Positions 43,605 through 52,773 of a stretch of 64,000 bases of DNA are shown piece by piece. Source of the DNA: Streptomyces sp. VRA16 Mangrove soil (GTDB lineage: Bacteria; Actinomycetota; Actinomycetes; Streptomycetales; Streptomycetaceae); the NCBI RefSeq assembly GCF_017377775.1, contig NZ_JAFVLN010000001.1:124001-188000 (forward strand), given 5' to 3'. The position numbers and the translations under genes were made by a program. The notes beneath the pieces are model-generated. The model worked only from the letters and a program-made list of their open reading frames with translations. It was not told where the DNA came from and did no database searches. Every line of letters begins with the position of its first letter. Position 1 is the stretch's first letter.

Positions 43605-45094
43605 CCCGGCCCCTGACGGTGGCCGAACTCCTGCGGCACGGCCCGCTGCCCGCCACGACCGTGCACGGCCCCACCGACCTGCCGACCGAGATCACTTCCG
43701 TGCGGATCGTCGACCGGGTCGAGTCGCTCGACACGGTGCAGCCCGGCACGGCCGTGGTCCTGGTGGGGCACGCCGCGTCGGCGGCCTGGACCGTCGAAAT
43801 GGCCCTGCGGAAGGCATGGGAACAGGCGGCGGCCTGCGTCGTCGCCCCGGCAGCGGTCCGCGCGGACTCGGCCGGCGATCTCGCGGGGCGCCTTGGTGTC
43901 CCGCTCCTCATGGTCGAGGGCGAACCGCTGGACACCGCCGTTGTCCTCGCATCGGCGGTGTCCCGGCCCGAGGCGGGTCGCGCCGCGCTGACCGCCCGCG
44001 CCGCCCAGCGGATCGCCCGAGCCGGTCACCGGCCGGAAGCGGTGCTCGCCGCGCTGCACGACGTGCTGCCGCGCACCTCCGTGGCGCTCACCGGCCCGTC
44101 CGGCGCCGTGCTCGCCGGGCGGGCGTCGGCCCTTCAGGACACGCCCGGGTCCGCGCACGTGCACGTACCGGTACCCGACCCCGATGGTGGGCAGCTGGTC
44201 ACCCTGACCGCACGGTCACCTTCTCGAACCCCGGACTGGGCCGCGACGATGACCGAGGTCCTGGAGCTGGCCGTGGCCCCGCTCACCGCCTGGGCGGCCG
44301 CGGAACGACTGCGGGCGGAGCGCTCCGAGCGAGCCGCGTCCGCCCTGCTGACGACTCTGCTCGACCGGCCCGCGCGGGGGGCCGAGCCGGACGCCGGCCA
44401 GGGTTTCGTGATCGCCGCCGCGGTCGGTCTCGGCTGGGCGACTCAAGGACCGCTCGTCGCGTACGCGCTGCGCCCGGACTCCGCGACCACGGACACCGGC
44501 CCGCTGCTCAGAGCGTGGTGGAGCCGTGCCGGAATGGCCGGCCCGCTCGTCGCCCATCGAGATGTCTGGGTCGCCTGGCACACGCTGGCCGGGCCGGATG
44601 CGCCGGCCGACGCCTTCGTCCGCGCGGAACGACGCCTTACCGCTGCCGTTGCCGAGGCCGCCGTGCCCTGGCGGCTCGCCGGCGCCGTCGCGGGGCCACT
44701 GGCGGATCTCAGCGCGCTGGGACCCGCGCTCGACGACGCCGTCGCGGCCGCCGGGGTCGCTCGCCCGGGCACGGTCGTCCGGGCGGACCGGGCCGGACCG
44801 GCCGGACTGCTCGCGGCTCTGCCCCGCGACGCGCTGCGCCGCCCGGCCGCCGTGCTCCTGGCCCCGCTGCTCGCTGCCGACCGGGACGGGGCGCTGTTGC
44901 GGACCCTGGCCGTGCTGCTCGACGTGGGTGGCGCCCCGTCCGTCGCGGCGGCCCGCCTGGGCGTGCACCGCAACACGGTGACGGCGCGCCTGGAGCGACT
45001 GCGCGCGCTGGGCTGCGACCCGGACGACTCGGAGCTGCGGCTGCCGTTGCATCTGGCGTGCCAGGTCCTGCTCGAACCTGACGACGCCGGATGA
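43601..45094 (+). CDS. PucR/CdaR family regulator
   Basis: A 497-residue regulator with an N-terminal PucR ligand domain (TVAELLRHGPLP..VRIVDRVESLDTVQPGTAVV), a central GGDEF-like/CdaR region and a C-terminal helix-turn-helix DVGGAPSVAAARLGVHRNTVTARLERLRALG typical of HTH_30. It overlaps the DUF917 gene by four bases, so it is the last gene of a coupled four-gene unit starting with the MFS transporter. PucR proteins respond to purine-breakdown and related ring compounds, which fits a hydantoin-type pathway. Confidence 0.92.
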   Translation: MTRPLTVAELLRHGPLPATTVHGPTDLPTEITSVRIVDRVESLDTVQPGTAVVLVGHAASAAWTVEMALRKAWEQAAACVVAPAAVRADSAGDLAGRLGVPLLMVEGEPLDTAVVLASAVSRPEAGRAALTARAAQRIARAGHRPEAVLAALHDVLPRTSVALTGPSGAVLAGRASALQDTPGSAHVHVPVPDPDGGQLVTLTARSPSRTPDWAATMTEVLELAVAPLTAWAAAERLRAERSERAASALLTTLLDRPARGAEPDAGQGFVIAAAVGLGWATQGPLVAYALRPDSATTDTGPLLRAWWSRAGMAGPLVAHRDVWVAWHTLAGPDAPADAFVRAERRLTAAVAEAAVPWRLAGAVAGPLADLSALGPALDDAVAAAGVARPGTVVRADRAGPAGLLAALPRDALRRPAAVLLAPLLAADRDGALLRTLAVLLDVGGAPSVAAARLGVHRNTVTARLERLRALGCDPDDSELRLPLHLACQVLLEPDDAG

Positions 45095-45099
45095 CCTGA

Positions 45100-45274
45100 G
45101 AGCCTGTCTTTGAACCCCCGCCTGCGCCCCGACGCCCGGCACGCACGCTCGCCGCACGTCGTGCCAGGACAGGTGGCTCCGCCACATGACCTGGCACGAC
45201 GCACGACGATCGCACGCACCGACCGCCGCTGCGCCCGCCCTCCGGCCGCACGACGGGGGTTCAAAGACAGGCTC
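45100..45274. mobile_element. MITE-like palindromic element, 175 bp
   Basis: Perfect 21-base terminal inverted repeats (GAGCCTGTCTTTGAACCCCCG at 45100-45120, its complement at 45254-45274) enclose 133 bases with no coding potential. A direct TGA flanks both sides (45097-45099 and 45275-45277), matching the 3-bp TNA target duplications of some IS5-group elements. A nested 12-base inverted repeat (45157-45168/45190-45201) and an inner TGGC-tcc-GCCA hairpin allow a long cruciform. It lies exactly between the convergent ends of the PucR and HyuB genes. Confidence 0.8.
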
Positions 45275-45286
45275 TGACCCGAGTGG

Positions 45287-46963
45287 TCAGCGGCCGTACC
45301 GCTCCCGTACGTGTTCCGCGCTGAGCACTCCCTGCCGTACGTCCTCCTCGACCGCGTCGGCGGTCCGCTCGGCGACCGGTCCGTAACCGCCGCCGCCGCC
45401 GCTCTCGCAGCGCAGGACGTCGCCGTCACGCACCAGCAGCGCGTTCGCCTTGAGCAGGGAACGGGCGTCCGGGCGGCCGGGGTTGAGGGTGACCCGGGGC
45501 GCCGCGCCCTCCTCGCCGCCGAACAGCCCCCAGGCCGGGGTGACCGACCGTTCCCACCACAGGGACAGGTTCTGGTCGGCGGTGAAGCGGTACTCGCGCA
45601 CGACGCCGTTGCCGCCGCGTGTCCTGCCCGGGCCCGCTGAGTCGGTGCGTACGGCGTAGCGCTCGACGCGGATCGGGAACAGGGTCTCCAGGACCTCCAC
45701 GGGCATGTCCCGCAGCGATCCGTTGACGTTGTTGATCAGACAGCTCTCGCCGTCGCCCGCCTCCCAGGCGCCCCAGCCGCCGACCGTCGCCTCCTGCGAC
45801 ACGAACAGCTTTCCGCTGCGCGGGTCGAGGCCGGTGAACTGCACGATCATGGAGTCGCCGTACGAGGCGGCCGCGGCCCGCTCGGGCATCGCGGGCGCGA
45901 GGGCCTTGACGACCAGGTCGATGACGAGACCGAGGTGGGAGTAGTAGTACTGGCAGGCGGCCGGTTCGATCGCGGCCAGCATGGAGCCGGGCCGGGTCAC
46001 CACCTCAAGAGGGTCGAACGAGCCGCCGTTGAGCGGCACTTCGCCGCTGATCAGCAGCTTGTAGCCGACGCGGCAGGCGGCGACGGTCTGGGCGGCGCCG
46101 CAGTTGACCGGACCGGTGGCCTGGTCGGCGCAGTCGGTGACGTCGACGGTCATCCGGTCGCCGTCGATGGTGACCCGCACGGTGACGTGCAGCGGGGTGC
46201 CGAGGTCGATGCCGTCGTTGTCGAGCCGGCCCGTGGCCTCGTACACCCCGTCGGGGACGGCCGCGATCTGGGCGCGCTCAAGGCGCCGGGTCTGCTCGAA
46301 GATGGCGTCGCGGGCGGCGGCGAGCGTGTCGAGACCCCAGCGCTCGACGATCTCGGCGAGCCGCCGGGCGCCGGTGAGCGCGCAGGCCACCTGGGCGCGC
46401 ATGTCTCCGAGTGTGGGCTGCGGGAACCTCACCTGACGGGCGATCAGGTCCTGTGTGAGGGTGCACGGCTCGCCGCCCTCGTAGATCTTCAACGGGCCCA
46501 TGCGCAGGCCCTCTTGGTAGATCGTCGTGGAGTCCATGGAGCCGCCCGGGTCCTTGGAACCCATGTCGATCCAGTGCGCGCGGGAGGCGGCGAAGCCGAC
46601 GAGGTCGCCGCCGACGTGGATCGGCGCGTAGACCGTGACGTCGTTGAGGTGGGTGCCGCCGATGTACGAGTCGTTGAGCACCCACACGTCGCCCTCGCGC
46701 CACACGTCGCGGCCGTACATGCGCTCCGTGGCCCGGGTGCACTCCTCCAGGTTGCCCAGGAAGATCGGCAGCCCCGAGGACTGGCCCAGGACGTGGTGGT
46801 CCCGGTCGAGCAGCGCGACGGCGCAGTCCTTGGCCTCGTAGATCGTCGGCGTGTACGCGGAGCGGATCAGCGTGGTGTTCATGTCCTCCGCGGCCTGGAG
46901 CAGCGCGCAGCGGATGATCTCGGTGGTGATGGGGTCGATGGCGACCTCGGTACGGGAGCTCAT
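45287..46963 (-). CDS. hyuB: hydantoinase B / oxoprolinase beta subunit
   Basis: A 558-residue HyuB protein: the start IDPITTEIIRCALLQAAEDM, ..TLIRSAYTPTIYEAKDCAVA is the family signature, then WREGDVWVLNDSYIGGTHLND and RAHWIDMGSKDPGG, and GGAR-type C-terminal segments SAGPGRTRGGNGVVREYRF and SGGGGGYGP. With HyuA it forms an ATP-dependent amide-ring-opening enzyme (N-methylhydantoinase, 5-oxoprolinase or acetophenone carboxylase-like). It overlaps hyuA by four bases (ATGA). The pair converges with the DUF917/PucR unit. Confidence 0.93.
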   Translation of the reverse strand: MSSRTEVAIDPITTEIIRCALLQAAEDMNTTLIRSAYTPTIYEAKDCAVALLDRDHHVLGQSSGLPIFLGNLEECTRATERMYGRDVWREGDVWVLNDSYIGGTHLNDVTVYAPIHVGGDLVGFAASRAHWIDMGSKDPGGSMDSTTIYQEGLRMGPLKIYEGGEPCTLTQDLIARQVRFPQPTLGDMRAQVACALTGARRLAEIVERWGLDTLAAARDAIFEQTRRLERAQIAAVPDGVYEATGRLDNDGIDLGTPLHVTVRVTIDGDRMTVDVTDCADQATGPVNCGAAQTVAACRVGYKLLISGEVPLNGGSFDPLEVVTRPGSMLAAIEPAACQYYYSHLGLVIDLVVKALAPAMPERAAAASYGDSMIVQFTGLDPRSGKLFVSQEATVGGWGAWEAGDGESCLINNVNGSLRDMPVEVLETLFPIRVERYAVRTDSAGPGRTRGGNGVVREYRFTADQNLSLWWERSVTPAWGLFGGEEGAAPRVTLNPGRPDARSLLKANALLVRDGDVLRCESGGGGGYGPVAERTADAVEEDVRQGVLSAEHVRERYGR

Positions 46964-49005
46964 GCGGCGCCTCCGAGCTTGATGACGAGGAAGCCGTTCG
47001 CGTCGACGGTGACGAGCGCGTCCGGCGGGACGACGGTGGTGGAGGTGGCCTCGACGACGACGGCCGGGCCGCTGAACTGCTCGCCCACCGGCAGGTGTTC
47101 GCGCCGCAGCACGGGGGTGTCGTACGTCTCGCCGCCGAAGGTGACGGGCTTGGTGCGGCCGGCCCATGGGTTCTCGCCCGCCTCGGGGGCGTACGGACGC
47201 CGCTCCAGGGCCGGGGGCGCGCCGAGCGCGGTGGTGCGCAGGGCCACGAACTCGACCGGCGCCTCGGGCGTCGCGTGCCCGTAGCGCCGCTCGTGCTGCG
47301 CGGCGAAGCGGGCGGCGACCGCGGCGAGGAAGCCGTTCGTGAGGGGCTCGTCGGCGCCGGTCAGCGGCACGGTCAGGGTGTAGTCCTGGCCTTCGTAGCG
47401 CATGTCCACAGCGTGCTCGACGCTGTGCCGCTCGGCGGGCACGCCCTGCTCGGTGAGCGCCGAAAGGGCCTGCGCCTCAAGGCCGTTGAGCGCGGCGGCC
47501 AGAGCCGCGTTGTCGAGTGCGTCGCCCGGGGTGAAGAACTGCCGGGTCAGGTCGCGGCGCACGGCGGTGCCGAGCATGCCCCACGCGGAGAACGCGCCGG
47601 GGAACAGCGGCACCACGACCTCCTCCACGCCCAGTTCGCGGGCGATCTCCACGGCATGCATCGGGCCCGCACCGCCGAACGCGAGGAGCGTGAACTCCCT
47701 TGGCTCACGGCCGTGTTCCACGGTCAGCGTGCGGATCGCCTGCGCCATCTTCGCGTTGGCGACGCCGCAGATGCCGTCGGCGAGGGCGAGCGGGTCGAGG
47801 CCGAGCTCGTCGGCGAGGGCGCCGACCGCGGAGCGGGCCGCCGCGACGTCCAGGGTCATGTGACCGCCCGCGAACCACTCCGGGTCGACGCGGCCGAGAA
47901 CGGCGTTGGCGTCGGTCACGGTGGGGCGGGTGCCGCCGCGCCCGTAGCAGGCGGGTCCGGGCACGGCGCCCGCCGACTCGGGTCCCACCCGCAGCCCGCC
48001 CGCCTCGGCGTAGGCGAGGGAACCGCCGCCCGCGCCGATCGTGTGCAGGTTGACCAGCGGGGTCAGCACGGGAAAGCCGTCCGCGGTGCCTTCGTTGGAG
48101 ATGTCCGGCCGTCCGTCGAGGACCAGGGAGACGTCGAAGGACGTGCCGCCCATGTCCACACAGATGGCGTTCTCGCGGCCCAGCAGAGCCGCCGCCGCGA
48201 CGCCGCCCATGGTGCCGCCGACCGGCCCGGACAGCAGGGTCTGCAGCGGGTGCGAGCGGGCGAACGAGGCGTTGACGACACCGCCCGACGACTGCATCAC
48301 CTGCACCGGAACACCCAGGCCGCGCTCGGCGAACCGCTCCTCGATACGGCCCAGATAGCGGCGCACGACCGGCCCGGTGTAGGCGTCGAGGACCGCGGAC
48401 GAGGTCCGTTCGTACTCGCGCCACTCACCAGCGACGGCATGCGAGAGCACCACCATCACGTCGTCGCCGAGCTCCTCGCGCAGGATCTCGCCCGCCCGCA
48501 GCTCGTGCCGGGGCTCGACATAGCTGAACAGGAACGACACGGCCACCGCCGTGTACCCCTCGGCGCGCGCCCGCCGGGCGACCGCTCGCACCGCGTCCTC
48601 GTCCAGCGGACGCAACTCGGCGCCCTGCCAGTCGAGTCGGCCCCCGACCTCCGTGGTGGAGTGCCGGTTCACCAGGGGGACCGGCTTGCGGTAGTGCAGG
48701 TCGAACATCCGGTCCCGGTTGCCGCGGGCGATGTGGTAGACGTCCCGCATCCCCTCCGACATGAGCAGCAGCACCTTGGCGCCCTTGCGCTCAAGGAGAG
48801 CGTTCAGGCCCTGCGTGGTGCCGTGCACGAAGAAGGAGATGGCGGCGGGGTCGGACACGGCCCGCTCCAGCGAGGCGAAGACACCCTCCGCCAGATCGCC
48901 CGGTGTCGTCGGGGCCTTCGCCGCCACGTATGTGCCGCGTGTCTCGTCGTACGCGACGACGTCGGTGAATGTGCCACCGATGTCCATGGCCACCCGGTAT
49001 GTCAT
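46960..49005 (-). CDS. hyuA: hydantoinase A / oxoprolinase alpha subunit
   Basis: A 681-residue HyuA protein with intact ATPase motifs: VAMDIGGTFTDVVAYDETRG at the start, FVHGTTQGLNALLERKGAKV, QSSGGVVNASFARSHPLQTL, the second phosphate motif ICVDMGGTSFDVSLV, and LLAFGGAGPMHAVEIARELG. ATP-dependent opening of a cyclic imide or amide ring with HyuB is expected. A GGGAGG site precedes ATG 49005. It is the first gene of a two-gene unit. Its complete motifs contrast with the degenerate relative at 41239-42546. Confidence 0.95.
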   Translation of the reverse strand: MTYRVAMDIGGTFTDVVAYDETRGTYVAAKAPTTPGDLAEGVFASLERAVSDPAAISFFVHGTTQGLNALLERKGAKVLLLMSEGMRDVYHIARGNRDRMFDLHYRKPVPLVNRHSTTEVGGRLDWQGAELRPLDEDAVRAVARRARAEGYTAVAVSFLFSYVEPRHELRAGEILREELGDDVMVVLSHAVAGEWREYERTSSAVLDAYTGPVVRRYLGRIEERFAERGLGVPVQVMQSSGGVVNASFARSHPLQTLLSGPVGGTMGGVAAAALLGRENAICVDMGGTSFDVSLVLDGRPDISNEGTADGFPVLTPLVNLHTIGAGGGSLAYAEAGGLRVGPESAGAVPGPACYGRGGTRPTVTDANAVLGRVDPEWFAGGHMTLDVAAARSAVGALADELGLDPLALADGICGVANAKMAQAIRTLTVEHGREPREFTLLAFGGAGPMHAVEIARELGVEEVVVPLFPGAFSAWGMLGTAVRRDLTRQFFTPGDALDNAALAAALNGLEAQALSALTEQGVPAERHSVEHAVDMRYEGQDYTLTVPLTGADEPLTNGFLAAVAARFAAQHERRYGHATPEAPVEFVALRTTALGAPPALERRPYAPEAGENPWAGRTKPVTFGGETYDTPVLRREHLPVGEQFSGPAVVVEATSTTVVPPDALVTVDANGFLVIKLGGAA

Positions 49006-49120
49006 GCCGCCTCCCGGCTTTCTGGGGGAATGCACGGACGCTAACCGGGCGCCGCGGAGCCGGCCCGTGCGCGGCGCACGGCTGAACGGCCCGCACCGTG
49101 CACCACGCACACCTGAGCCC

Positions 49121-49618
49121 CTACGGCTCCGGGACGCCGCCGACCTGCTGTACGTCCTCGTGCAGGTGCACGATCCGCCAGCCCCCGTCCCCGTACCGGC
49201 GCAGCACGGCGGTGTTGCGCACGATCTCGGGCCGCAGGGGCGCCCCGGAGGCGTCCGGGGCGAAGTCGACGCGCAGCCAGTAGCGCAGCAGCGCCAGTTC
49301 ACCGAAGACGTCGACCACCGGGTCATAGGCGTCGAGTCCGGCCTCCTGCGGGCCCTCACCCGCCGCCGGCCGCTCCTCGCGGATCCGGTCCAGGTCGGCC
49401 TTGCCGCACAGGAGCGGGGCCGCCTCGGAGTCCCAGATCGTCGCGTCCGGGGCCAGGCACGCGTCGATCGCGGGCCGGTCCTGGCGGGAGTAGGCCGCGT
49501 ACATCGTGGTGATCACTGACCAGACGGCCCGGGTCTGGTCCTCGGATGCGCCTGGGCGTGCGCAGCCGGCCACGTCGACCTCCGGGAGGAGTGCGTCTGG
49601 GGGTGGGGTCGTAGGCAA
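49121..49618 (-). CDS. SnoaL-like (NTF2-fold) protein
   Basis: A 165-residue protein whose last 130 residues have the NTF2-like pattern: AVWSVITTMYAAYSRQDRPA and DACLAPDATIWDSEAAPLLC, then LALLRYWLRVDF and RRYGDGGWRIVHLHEDVQQV. Such proteins are ketosteroid-isomerase-like; many handle small molecules, others have no known activity. The start is uncertain: TTG 49618 with CAGGAG upstream is preferred over the far upstream GTG at 49735. It is 115 bases upstream of hyuA on the same strand and could be part of that unit. Confidence 0.7.
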   Translation of the reverse strand: MPTTPPPDALLPEVDVAGCARPGASEDQTRAVWSVITTMYAAYSRQDRPAIDACLAPDATIWDSEAAPLLCGKADLDRIREERPAAGEGPQEAGLDAYDPVVDVFGELALLRYWLRVDFAPDASGAPLRPEIVRNTAVLRRYGDGGWRIVHLHEDVQQVGGVPEP

Positions 49619-49859
49619 GAGGGAACTCCTGGTGCTCGCAAGGGTGTGAAGTGGCAGCGGACGAAGACCGCGGCCTTGGGCGTGGGTTTCGCCCCGTCGA
49701 GGGCGTGTGCACCGCAGCCCGGATCCCCCGGCCACTCGTGTGCGGAACGCGACTGCGGGCCGACATGCCGCAAAAGCATGAGTATGGTGCGCCGCTCGCG
49801 CCGTCAGTGAAGCGGACTCCGACTGTCGTGGTCAACCGCGCCCGGAGCGGGCGGGGCGC

Positions 49860-50334
49860 GCGCGGCGAGCGGATCGCGATGAACGGCGTCCAGAACGCCA
49901 CGTACTCCTACAGCCTGTCGAAGGGGTAGAGGCCGGCCGCCCGTGCGCCCACCTCAGCGGTCGCGTCGTCGGCACCACGACCGCCCTGGCCGCCGAGCGC
50001 AAGGCCGACGGCACGTACGTCCCTTCTCCGACGGCAAGGCGGCACGCGACGCCTCGCTGTTCATCACCCCGGCCCACCTGGCCGGGGCCGCCGAACGCGG
50101 CGCTGCGCACCACCAAGGTCCAGCTGTCCTACGACGACGGTGCGACCTGGACCACGGCCCGGCTCGGCGGCCGGGGCAACGGCAGGGTGAGCGTGGCCCT
50201 GCACGCCCCCCGCCTCGGCCCAGTACCTCACGCTGCGCGTGCAGGCCGCGGACAGCTGCTGCAATACCGTGACGCAGACCGTCATACGCGCTGCGGGCAT
50301 CACCGGCACACGCGCTGCGGGCATGGCCGGGTGA
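49860..50334 (+). pseudogene. C-terminal remnant of a secreted S8 (subtilisin-like) protease
   Basis: Segments in different plus-strand frames recall the extracellular tail of Streptomyces serine proteases: NGVQNATYSYSLSKG (ending at a stop at 49929), then KVQLSYDDGATWTTARLGGR and VSVALHAP, then after a frameshift at a C6 run (50206-50211) QYLTLRVQAADSCCNTVTQT and VIRAAG to the stop at 50334. The catalytic domain is absent. The gap 49619-49859 shows nothing recognisable. Confidence 0.6.
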
Positions 50335-50415
50335 CCCCGGCATGAAGTCCATCGCCGGCGGCCGTGAAGCGGCCGCCGGCGATGCTTCGTGCTGACGGGG
50401 CTGCCGGGAGCAGGC

Positions 50416-52773
50416 CTAGAAGGTCATGCTCCAGCGATCGAGGTAGCCGGGATCGACGAGGAAGATCCCCGGTGTGTTGTCGATGACCTGGAGTTTCCAG
50501 GTGCCGTTGGCCGGCACTGCGGAGGCGTCGACGGTGAACGTCTCGTGCAGTTCGGTTCCGGTGTCCCAGACGAAGTTCTTGACCGGGAGCACGGTTCCGT
50601 CCTCACTGACGAGGTTGATGACCTGACCACCGATGAAGTCGTGCACCAGGTCGACGCTCACCTTGAGCTCGGCGGGGCCCTGCCCAGGGTGGCCGGTGAC
50701 GGTGAGGGGGGACTCGATGGTGTGCCAGTTGGGAATGTCGAAGCGATCGGGGTTGACGAAGTGATCACCGCCGGAGGCCAGGACGGTCCAGGTGAAGGGC
50801 AGGTCCAGGGTCTCCGCCGCGGAGTTCTTGATGCGCACCGTCACGTCGAACTCGCCGGCCCGTGTGGGGGTGCCCGTGATCCGGCCGGTCTCCGGGGCGA
50901 TGGCGAGTCCGTCCGGAAGGCCGGTCGCCGCGTAGGAGAGGGCGCCGGGCCTGGTGGAGGTTGCGGTGATCTGGCGGTTCACCGGCTGTCCGGTCGCCGC
51001 GTCCCGGCCGGAGGGGGCATCGGCGGCGATGTGGTGAACGTAGCGCGGGCCTACATTGACGGCGGCCCAGGCGTTGCCGACCGCTTCGTAGGCGTCGCTG
51101 GTGGTGCCGAACAGATCGGCCGCGGCCTGCAGGGTGGCGGTCCGGGCACCCGCGTAGTCGGTGGTGCTGGTCATGTAGTGCGTGAGCGCCCGATACCAGA
51201 CGTTGGTGGCGTTGTGCAGGCCCAGACCGGCGACGGGCAGGCCGTCCGCGGTCGGGCTGTCGTAGCTGACGCCCCGGAGGGTCTTGCTGCCGCTGCCTTC
51301 GGCGAGCAGGTAGAAGAAGTGGTTGGCGACGCCCGAGCTGAAGTGGGGGTCCAGCTTCTTCGTGTCCGGCGTCCAGGAGTCCTGCGACGTGCCCTTGGCG
51401 GAGGCGTCTTTGGAGGGCTGGTCCATGTAGCGCAGCGGCTTGCCCGTGCCGCGGACGTTCGCCAGTTCGCCGATCAGGTAGTCAGGGGTGTCCTTGGCGT
51501 TGTCGGCGAAGAACTCGACGGCGGTGCCCATGATGTCGCTGGTGGCTTCGTTCAGCCCGCCCGATTCGCCGGTGTAGATCAGTCCGGCGGTCGCGGAGGT
51601 GACTCCGTGGGTCATCTCATGCGCCGCGATGTCGAGTTCGGTCAGCGGCCGGTTGCCGTCCAGGCCGTCGCCGTAGGTCATGCAGAAGCACAGGTCGTCC
51701 CAGAAGGCGTTCGCGTATCCGGTGCCGTAGTGCACGCGCGAGGTGGCGCCCACACCGTCGTCCGCTATGCCGTTGCGCCCGAAACGGTCGTGGTAGAAGT
51801 CCCAGGTGCGCTGCGCGCCGTAGGCGGCGTCCACGGCCGCGGTCTGCGGATCGGCGCTGGTTCCGTCGCCCCATACGTCGTCGGTGTCCGTCAGGAGTGT
51901 GGCCGGGCCCGCGTGGACGTCGTAGGTCCGGTGGTTGCCACGCTGCTGATCGGCGAGTTCGTAGACGGTGCCGTTGAGTCGCGAGGCGACCGACACCGTG
52001 CCGCTGTACTGGCTGTGCCCCTCACCGGCCTGGATGTCGTCGTAGGAGGAGAGCAGCCTGCCGCTCGTGGCGTCCGTGACCACGTGCAGGCGGCTGGGGG
52101 TGCCGTCCGCGCGCTCCCCGCTGACAACGTTTTCCCAAGCCAGTTGTGGGACCGCTCCCACCGTCCAGATGACGCGCCGCGAGGTCACCGCCGACTCCCC
52201 GGCCCGCGCCGCCCGCTGTCTCTTCTGCTCCTTCTTGGCGGCGGTGAGTGCCTTCTGCCGGGCCGCGCCTTCGGACACCGCGGCCTTGGTGGTGGGCACG
52301 GACAGTTCGGCCTGCGACGACGTGGTCGCCGTGAGCCGGCCCGCGTCGTCGTGGACGACCAGATCGCCCCCGATCACGGGCAGGCCGCTGTAGGTCCGTT
52401 CGTAGCGGATGTGCCGGGTGCCGTCCGTGTCCTGGACGACGTCCTTCACGACCAGTTTCTCTCGTGTGCCGAGGCCGAGCTTGCGCGCGGTCTCGGCACG
52501 GTCGTCCGTTGCCTGGTCGACCAGGTGCCGGCGCTGAGCGGCAGTCAGGCGGACGGGCTGTGCACCGGGTCTGGGCCGGGCGTCGATGAGCCGTGGAGCC
52601 GGCTTGTGCGGGCCTGGCCCCGCGTCCGCCGGTTCCGCGGCGGCTCCGACGGGCACCGCGGTGACCATCAACGCGGCGACCAGCGTGACAAGGGTGGTGG
52701 ACCGGCGCCGTGAGGCGGTCTGGGAACGGGGGCGTCGGCGTGGCAGACGGCCGCGAGCGGGAGAGTGCAGCAT
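50416..52773 (-). CDS. secreted M4 (thermolysin-like) metalloprotease with P-domain tail
   Basis: A 785-residue preproprotein. Signal peptide to about residue 46 (TLVTLVAALMVTAVPVGAAA), propeptide with FTP/PepSY-like region (about 70-230), then the M4 domain with zinc site DIAAHEMTHGVTS, third ligand GESGGLNEATSDIMG and the transition-state His in DPHFSSGVANHFFYLL. After the protease come an Ig-like putative domain (residues 575-660; LSYAATGLPDGLAIAPETG) and a P-domain-like tail (about 665-785) with PLTVTGHPGQGPAELKVSVD and NGTWKLQVIDNTPG. A GGAG site precedes the ATG at 52773. Such modular neutral proteases are common in Streptomyces. Confidence 0.93.
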   Translation of the reverse strand: MLHSPARGRLPRRRPRSQTASRRRSTTLVTLVAALMVTAVPVGAAAEPADAGPGPHKPAPRLIDARPRPGAQPVRLTAAQRRHLVDQATDDRAETARKLGLGTREKLVVKDVVQDTDGTRHIRYERTYSGLPVIGGDLVVHDDAGRLTATTSSQAELSVPTTKAAVSEGAARQKALTAAKKEQKRQRAARAGESAVTSRRVIWTVGAVPQLAWENVVSGERADGTPSRLHVVTDATSGRLLSSYDDIQAGEGHSQYSGTVSVASRLNGTVYELADQQRGNHRTYDVHAGPATLLTDTDDVWGDGTSADPQTAAVDAAYGAQRTWDFYHDRFGRNGIADDGVGATSRVHYGTGYANAFWDDLCFCMTYGDGLDGNRPLTELDIAAHEMTHGVTSATAGLIYTGESGGLNEATSDIMGTAVEFFADNAKDTPDYLIGELANVRGTGKPLRYMDQPSKDASAKGTSQDSWTPDTKKLDPHFSSGVANHFFYLLAEGSGSKTLRGVSYDSPTADGLPVAGLGLHNATNVWYRALTHYMTSTTDYAGARTATLQAAADLFGTTSDAYEAVGNAWAAVNVGPRYVHHIAADAPSGRDAATGQPVNRQITATSTRPGALSYAATGLPDGLAIAPETGRITGTPTRAGEFDVTVRIKNSAAETLDLPFTWTVLASGGDHFVNPDRFDIPNWHTIESPLTVTGHPGQGPAELKVSVDLVHDFIGGQVINLVSEDGTVLPVKNFVWDTGTELHETFTVDASAVPANGTWKLQVIDNTPGIFLVDPGYLDRWSMTF

